A program made the position numbers and the translations under genes. The notes beneath the pieces are model-generated. The model searched no databases, was not told where the DNA came from, and saw nothing but the letters and a program-made list of their open reading frames with translations. DNA of 7,820 nucleotides, from positions 7,341,599 through 7,349,418 of the forward strand of contig NZ_CM002285.1 in assembly GCF_000497445.1 (NCBI RefSeq). Direction: 5' to 3'. Source of the DNA: Streptomyces roseochromogenus subsp. oscitans DS 12.976 (lineage in GTDB: Bacteria; Actinomycetota; Actinomycetes; Streptomycetales; Streptomycetaceae). Of the stretch, positions 5,109 through 7,820 are shown piece by piece. Within the stretch, counting starts at the first letter, position 1, and the number at the start of each line of letters is the position of its first letter.

Positions 5109-5521
5109 CGGCTCTCCTCCCGCTCCGGCACCGCGGCCGTGGCCGTGATCTCCACCAGCTGCCCGGTGTACCCGAGGCAGGCGACGCCGAGCAGCGTGGA
5201 CGAGTGCGGTCCCGCGCTCAGCCCGGACGCCTCGACGACCTCCCACACCGCGGACAGCACGGAGGGCTCACTGCTCACCACGTACACGTCCGTGGTGACG
5301 ACATGCGCCAAGTCACTCCCGACGGCGGCCAGTTGCTCCCGAAGATTGGCGATCACCTGCTCGGTCTGCCGCACGGGGTCACCCGGACCGACGATCTCCC
5401 CCTTCTCGTCGAGCGGCACGGCCCCTGCGAGGAAGGCGAGCCTGCTGCCCGCTTCCACCACGGATGCATGCGCATAGGTGGGCGGCGGGAAGAGACCGGG
5501 CGCGTCGACTCGTCGGATCAT
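5105..5521 (-). CDS. RidA-family (YjgF/YER057c/UK114) protein, conserved arginine apparently missing
   Basis: This 138-residue protein has the family's chorismate-mutase-like fold and usual length. RLAFLAGAVPLDEKGEIVG (27-45), QTEQVIANLREQLAAVGSD (52-70), VVTTDVYVV (74-82) and QLVEITATA (121-129) are the standard landmarks. True RidA enzymes hydrolyse 2-aminoacrylate and other enamines and need an arginine (R105 in E. coli) that holds the carboxylate. Here the matching stretch is PHSSTLLGVACL (105-116), with Ser at the arginine position by my eye alignment. E124 is kept. Rid subfamilies without this Arg exist and lack the classic deaminase activity. The start is ATG at 5521, with GGGAG at 5527-5531 five bases upstream; an earlier ATG at 5584 would add a non-family tail. 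It is the first gene of a two-gene unit with the GNAT gene (GTGA overlap). Confidence 0.9.
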   Translation of the reverse strand: MIRRVDAPGLFPPPTYAHASVVEAGSRLAFLAGAVPLDEKGEIVGPGDPVRQTEQVIANLREQLAAVGSDLAHVVTTDVYVVSSEPSVLSAVWEVVEASGLSAGPHSSTLLGVACLGYTGQLVEITATAAVPEREESR

Positions 5522-5667
5522 GGCGGCTCCCAGGGAAATGGCCAGCAACCACCCGATCATCCGCGTTCGGTAGCGCTGCCGCATCCCGATTTCCCGGCAC
5601 GGAGAAGCGGTTCAATACGTCCGTGCCGTGGCCCGGCGGATCACGTCGTGAACCGGCTCTCCAGAAG

Positions 5668-5955
5668 GTGTCGTTCTCCGGTGGCCGTCCCGTGTCGGCC
5701 GCGGCTGAACGTTTCGAGTACTTCTTCGCCCGCAAGCAGTGGCCCGATGCGCTGAACGGCGCCCCGGTACTCGTCCTGGCCTCGCACTCCCGCGGGCCCT
5801 GGTCGTCGGCGGAAGTGTCGCGGATGCCCGATGGCCGCGTGCGGCTCGTGGTGGCGAGAATCTCGGGCAAGCGGTGCGCAACGTCAGCATCTGGCCCCGC
5901 ACAGCGTCGCGTGCGGGTTCTGCCGGTCGATCGGGTAGTCCGGACGGGCCGGTGA
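5668..5955 (+). pseudogene. Unidentified coding-like segment, possible gene remnant
   Basis: From GTG at 5668 a 95-codon frame runs to TGA at 5953-5955. The first 70 or so codons end mostly in G or C and give a protein-like sequence with mixed composition (for example RFEYFFARKQWPDALNG, 17-33, and APVLVLASHSRGPW, 34-47). After about 5873 the third-position bias fades, and a different plus frame, open to TGA at 6024-6026, looks slightly better. That pattern would fit a frameshifted, decayed gene. No ribosome binding site fits the GTG, and I do not recognise a family. It could equally be chance openness of GC-rich DNA or a small orphan gene. No function is proposed. Confidence 0.25.
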
Positions 5956-5988
5956 GGGAGCGGACCACCTGGCACCCCGGCTCGCCGA

Positions 5989-6036
5989 GTACGAGGCCCG
6001 CCCCGTACGAGGCCTGCCACGTATGAGGCTCGCCGC
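5989..6036. repeat. 16-bp tandem direct repeat, three copies
   Basis: The units GTACGAGGCCCGCCCC (5989), GTACGAGGCCTGCCAC (6005) and GTATGAGGCTCGCCGC (6021) follow each other without gaps. A half-matching unit sharing GGCTCGCCG precedes them at 5973-5988. A period of 16 is not a multiple of three, which argues against selection as protein. Iterated regulator sites or replication slippage are both possible. Confidence 0.75.
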
Positions 6037-6081
6037 CCCGCCGACGTCGCACCGCTCGACCACGAGCCGGCCCGGCCGGAG

Positions 6082-6103
6082 GCGGATCGGGTGCGGATCG
6101 GAT
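6082..6103. repeat. 11-bp tandem direct repeat, two copies
   Basis: GCGGATCGGGT (6082-6092) is followed at once by GCGGATCGGAT (6093-6103), with one difference. It lies about 105 bases before the nucleotidyltransferase start, where a promoter or regulator site could be. Confidence 0.55.
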
Positions 6104-6113
6104 GCGGGCTGAC

Positions 6114-6131
6114 CTCGCGGCGCCGCGCGAG
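6114..6131. repeat. Perfect inverted repeat upstream of the nucleotidyltransferase
   Basis: CTCGCG (6114-6119) and CGCGAG (6126-6131) flank GCGCCG. The inner GCGGCGCCGC (6117-6126) is itself a palindrome. It could be an operator or a leader hairpin 76 bases before the ATG. Such symmetry is not rare in DNA this rich in G and C. Confidence 0.45.
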
Positions 6132-6207
6132 CCGTTGCGGCGCATCGCGGAGGGCCTCGCGGAAATTTCGGGAGCGGACTTCGGGATCGCTGCGGCAGGC
6201 TGAGGCC

Positions 6208-6972
6208 ATGCCCGAGACTTCCGACTCCGATTTCCTCAGCCGTACGGCCGACCGCCTCGCCGCCCTCCCCACCGTCCAGGCCGTCGCCCTCGGCGGTTCC
6301 CGGGCCCAGGGCACCCACCGGGACGACAGCGACTGGGACCTGGCCGTCTACTACCGCGGCCCGTTCGACCCGGACGATCTGCGGGCCGTCGGCTGGGACG
6401 GGGAGGTGTCCGAGGTCGGTGAGTGGGGTGGCGGGGTGTTCAACGGCGGAGCCTGGCTGACCGTCGACGGGCGCCGGGTGGATGTGCACTACCGGGATCT
6501 CGACGTGGTCGAGCACGAGCTGGCGGAGGTCGCGGAGGGCCGGTTCCGGGTGGAGCCGCTGCTCTTCCACCTCGCCGGCATTCCCACCTATCTGATCGTG
6601 GCCGAACTCGCCGTCAACCAGGTGCTCAGGGGCACCCTGCCCCGCCCCGCGGGCTACCCGGCCAAGCTGCGCGTCACCGCCGCCGAGCGCTGGTACGGCA
6701 CCGCCCGGGCCACTCTCGGCTACGCCAAGGCCAACCACGCACCCCACGGCCGCCTCACGGAGACCGCCGGGGCCATCGCCACGGCCGCCGCCCAGGCCGC
6801 GCACGCCGTGCTCGCGGCACGCGGCGAGTGGGTGACGAACGAGAAACGGCTGCTGGAGCGGGCCGGGCTGCGCGGGATCGACGCGGTGGTGGGTGGGCTG
6901 CGGGCCGAACCCGACGCGCTGGTCCGCGCCGTCACCGACGCCGAGCGGATCGTCGGGTCGACGCGTCCATGA
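6208..6972 (+). CDS. Nucleotidyltransferase of the DNA-polymerase-beta superfamily
   Basis: The 254-residue protein carries the superfamily signature. G29-G30-S31 is followed by ten residues and then D42-W43-D44, within ALGGSRAQGTHRDDSDWD (27-44). The third metal-binding Asp is D92 in RRVDVHY. These three acidic residues would hold two Mg2+ ions and transfer a nucleotide from an NTP to an acceptor. The C-terminal half (about 115-250) is largely helical, as in aminoglycoside nucleotidyltransferases and other stand-alone members. The start is ATG at 6208, which begins just before the domain; CAGG at 6196-6199 is a weak ribosome binding site. An upstream in-frame ATG at 6091 would add an Arg/Ser-rich tail over the repeats. 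No HEPN partner is next to it, so a classic MNT/HEPN toxin-antitoxin pair is unlikely. Acceptor unknown: antibiotic, tRNA, protein or metabolite. Confidence 0.87.
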   Translation: MPETSDSDFLSRTADRLAALPTVQAVALGGSRAQGTHRDDSDWDLAVYYRGPFDPDDLRAVGWDGEVSEVGEWGGGVFNGGAWLTVDGRRVDVHYRDLDVVEHELAEVAEGRFRVEPLLFHLAGIPTYLIVAELAVNQVLRGTLPRPAGYPAKLRVTAAERWYGTARATLGYAKANHAPHGRLTETAGAIATAAAQAAHAVLAARGEWVTNEKRLLERAGLRGIDAVVGGLRAEPDALVRAVTDAERIVGSTRP

Positions 6973-7020
6973 GAGCGTTCACCAAGTTCACCAAGTCCAT
7001 GAGTCCATCGAGTTCATGAA
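6965..7020. repeat. Degenerate ~9-bp tandem repeat over the nucleotidyltransferase stop
   Basis: GTTCACCAA occurs twice in tandem (6977-6985, 6986-6994). It continues as GTCCATGA (6995-7002), GTCCATCGA (7003-7011) and GTTCATGAA (7012-7020). Another GTCCATGA-like copy (6966-6972, with the preceding G) contains the TGA stop of the gene. The block is AT-richer than the surrounding DNA and has no clear terminator stem. Confidence 0.65.
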
Positions 7021-7036
7021 TGTCGGGGAATCGCGT

Positions 7037-7072
7037 TGATGGATTGCGTGATGGATTGCGTGATGGATTGCG
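7037..7072. repeat. Perfect 12-bp tandem repeat, three copies
   Basis: TGATGGATTGCG occurs three times exactly and without gaps (7037-7048, 7049-7060, 7061-7072). It lies in the spacer between the nucleotidyltransferase and the FUSC gene, 16 bases after the ~9-bp repeat block. Perfect identity suggests recent expansion by slippage, so copy number may vary between strains. Confidence 0.85.
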
Positions 7073-7130
7073 TTCATAAAGAACCCGGTCGTCCCAGGCA
7101 TCTTTCACCTCCCTGAAACGTGATCGCCCC

Positions 7131-7145
7131 GTTCGCCCGGCGAAC
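7131..7145. promoter_or_regulatory. Perfect palindrome, candidate operator upstream of the FUSC gene
   Basis: GTTCGCC (7131-7137) and GGCGAAC (7139-7145) are exact reverse complements around one C. A TANNNT hexamer, TACCGT (7152-7157), follows six bases later and could be the -10, which would place the palindrome in the spacer between -35 and -10. The start codon is 78 bases downstream. No regulator gene is next to it in this window. Confidence 0.5.
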
Positions 7146-7214
7146 CCGCCCTACCGTGGAAGCACGGTCCACCGGCCACTGTCGTCCGCAGGCCCACCTC
7201 GCCCTCGTACGAAC

Positions 7215-7219
7215 AGGAG
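7215..7219 (+). promoter_or_regulatory. Ribosome binding site AGGAG deciding the FUSC start
   Basis: AGGAG lies four bases before GTG at 7224. The arrangement AGGAG-CCCC-GTGTCC is nearly the same as before the NCS1 permease (AGGAGG-CCCC-GTGTCC), which supports both GTG starts. Confidence 0.75.
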
Positions 7220-7223
7220 CCCC

Positions 7224-7820
7224 GTGTCCCGGCCCGCCGTACCCCTCTGGCTCTCCCATGCCCTGCGCGCGCAGCGCGGTCCCGTGCCCTGGGGTGCGGT
7301 GATCCGGGGCACGCTCGCCGCCGGACCGCTGCTGCTCGCCGGGGTGCTCGCAGGGCGGACGCCCCTCGGGTTGCTCGCCGCCGTCGCCGCGATGCTCGCC
7401 GGCATCAACGACCGGCCCGGCAGCCGGCGGGCCGCCGTGGAGCGGCTCGGGGTGCCCGCGCTGGCCGGTGCCCTCGGGCTGCACGTGGGCACGTACGCCG
7501 GGCAGGGGCTGGCCGCCGTACCGCTCACCCTGGCGCTCACCGCTCTCGGGCTGGTCGCCGGCGGGATCAGCGCGGTCGGGCCCGTCGCCTCGGCCGCGGG
7601 AACCCACCTGCTCGTCGGTGCCGCGCTCGGCGCCGGGATGCCGGCGGCCGAGAGCGGCCTGCTACGGGCGCTCGCCTTCCTCGCCGGAGCCGGGTGGCTG
7701 CTCCTGCTGCGGCTCGCTCTGCCCACTCCCGGTTCGCTCACCGGGGACTTCCGGTTCGACGGGGAGCGGGCGGCGGTCGCCGATGTGTACGACGCGGTCG
7801 CCGCCCTGGTCGAGGCCGTG
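7224..7820 (+). CDS. FUSC-family membrane protein, 3' end cut by window edge
   Basis: The frame is open from GTG at 7224 to the right edge (199 codons, no stop). The visible part is the N-terminal membrane domain of a fusaric acid resistance/aromatic acid exporter-like (FUSC) protein. Ala/Leu/Gly-rich hydrophobic stretches lie at about 27-43, 46-60, 76-92, 97-113, 118-137 and 148-166. The cytoplasmic GINDRPGSRRAAVERLG (60-76) follows the second segment, as is common in the family. From residue 175 a soluble part starts (FRFDGERAAVADVYDAVAAL), the usual opening of the helical cytoplasmic domain. Family members are thought to export aromatic acids or similar compounds, but the substrate here is unknown. 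Its spacer holds the 12-bp repeats and a palindrome, suggesting its own promoter rather than an operon with the nucleotidyltransferase. Confidence 0.8.
   Translation, partial: MSRPAVPLWLSHALRAQRGPVPWGAVIRGTLAAGPLLLAGVLAGRTPLGLLAAVAAMLAGINDRPGSRRAAVERLGVPALAGALGLHVGTYAGQGLAAVPLTLALTALGLVAGGISAVGPVASAAGTHLLVGAALGAGMPAAESGLLRALAFLAGAGWLLLLRLALPTPGSLTGDFRFDGERAAVADVYDAVAALVEAV

Larger units (their letters stand above)
5522..6207. other. 686-bp region without a convincing gene
   Basis: This lies between the divergent RidA and nucleotidyltransferase genes. It is long for a Streptomyces promoter region. It contains one coding-like plus-strand segment (5668-5955), three 16-bp tandem repeats (5989-6036), an 11-bp tandem pair (6082-6103), a perfect hairpin (6114-6131) and presumably the two promoters. 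The open frames on the minus strand here are Arg/Pro-rich and look like shadows of high-GC DNA. Confidence 0.6.

Noticed and set aside
5569..5580. Near-palindrome GGTAGCGCTGCC upstream of RidA
   Set aside because: Imperfect and short. Such symmetry is expected by chance at this base composition, and no regulator is linked.
5522..5584. Longer RidA starting at ATG 5584
   Set aside because: The added residues (including MIGWLLAISLGAA) are not part of RidA proteins. ATG at 5521 has a well-spaced GGGAG and gives the usual length.
6091..6207. Longer nucleotidyltransferase starting at ATG 6091
   Set aside because: The extra 39 residues are Arg/Ser-rich and translate an 11-bp repeat and a hairpin, with no family match.
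6208..6972. MNT/HEPN toxin-antitoxin pair
   Set aside because: No HEPN-domain gene precedes or follows, and the protein is longer than a minimal MNT antitoxin.
6965..7072. CRISPR-like array
   Set aside because: The units are only 9 and 12 bp, directly adjacent, with no unique spacers between them and no cas genes nearby. They are simple tandem repeats.
7071..7084. Small stem GTTC-ATAAA-GAAC as a terminator for the nucleotidyltransferase
   Set aside because: Only four weak pairs and no T-run; too unstable to call.
7114..7133. ECF-sigma-type promoter (GAAAC ... CGTT)
   Set aside because: The gap between the two elements is 11 bases, too short for the usual 16-17.

Overview
The window is very GC-rich. 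Its codons end mostly in G or C, it uses GTG and TTG starts, and its protein families are typical of Streptomyces, so the source is almost certainly a Streptomyces or close relative on a chromosomal segment. No rRNA, tRNA, insertion sequence or CRISPR array was seen. I noticed no TTA (bldA-type) codon in the genes read.

Left part (1-1566). An S4-domain RNA-binding protein (minus strand, cut by the left edge) and a family 5 uracil-DNA glycosylase (plus strand) diverge from a 242-bp spacer. The spacer holds two back-to-back perfect inverted repeats and a -10-like hexamer six bases before each start codon. A third perfect inverted repeat contains the glycosylase start codon itself. Downstream of the glycosylase, a 19-bp tandem duplication builds a terminator-like hairpin.

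Middle part (1567-5521). A GntR/FCD repressor diverges from a permease-racemase operon: an NCS1 nucleobase/hydantoin/allantoin-type transporter followed by an Asp/Glu/hydantoin racemase-fold enzyme. A perfect 14-bp palindrome between regulator and permease is the likely operator. The enzyme lacks the first of the two catalytic cysteines expected of a racemase, so its reaction is open. It overlaps tail to tail (19 bp) with a second small operon on the minus strand. That operon is a RidA-family protein, apparently without the substrate-binding arginine, coupled through a GTGA overlap to a GNAT acetyltransferase. A plausible reading is ligand-controlled uptake and conversion of a small N-heterocycle or amino-acid-like compound. 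No ring-opening hydrolase is present to confirm it.

Right part (5522-7820). A 686-bp stretch without a convincing gene holds an unidentified coding-like segment, a 16-bp tandem repeat, an 11-bp tandem repeat and a hairpin. It is followed by a lone nucleotidyltransferase of the DNA-polymerase-beta superfamily. Just after that gene's stop lie two unrelated short tandem-repeat blocks (about 9 bp and exactly 12 bp) that are AT-richer than their surroundings. A FUSC-family membrane protein with a palindrome upstream runs off the right edge.

The most interesting items are the racemase-like enzyme with Gly76/Cys180 and an extra Cys8, the RidA protein without arginine, the hairpin that contains the glycosylase start codon, and the cluster of short tandem repeats around the nucleotidyltransferase.
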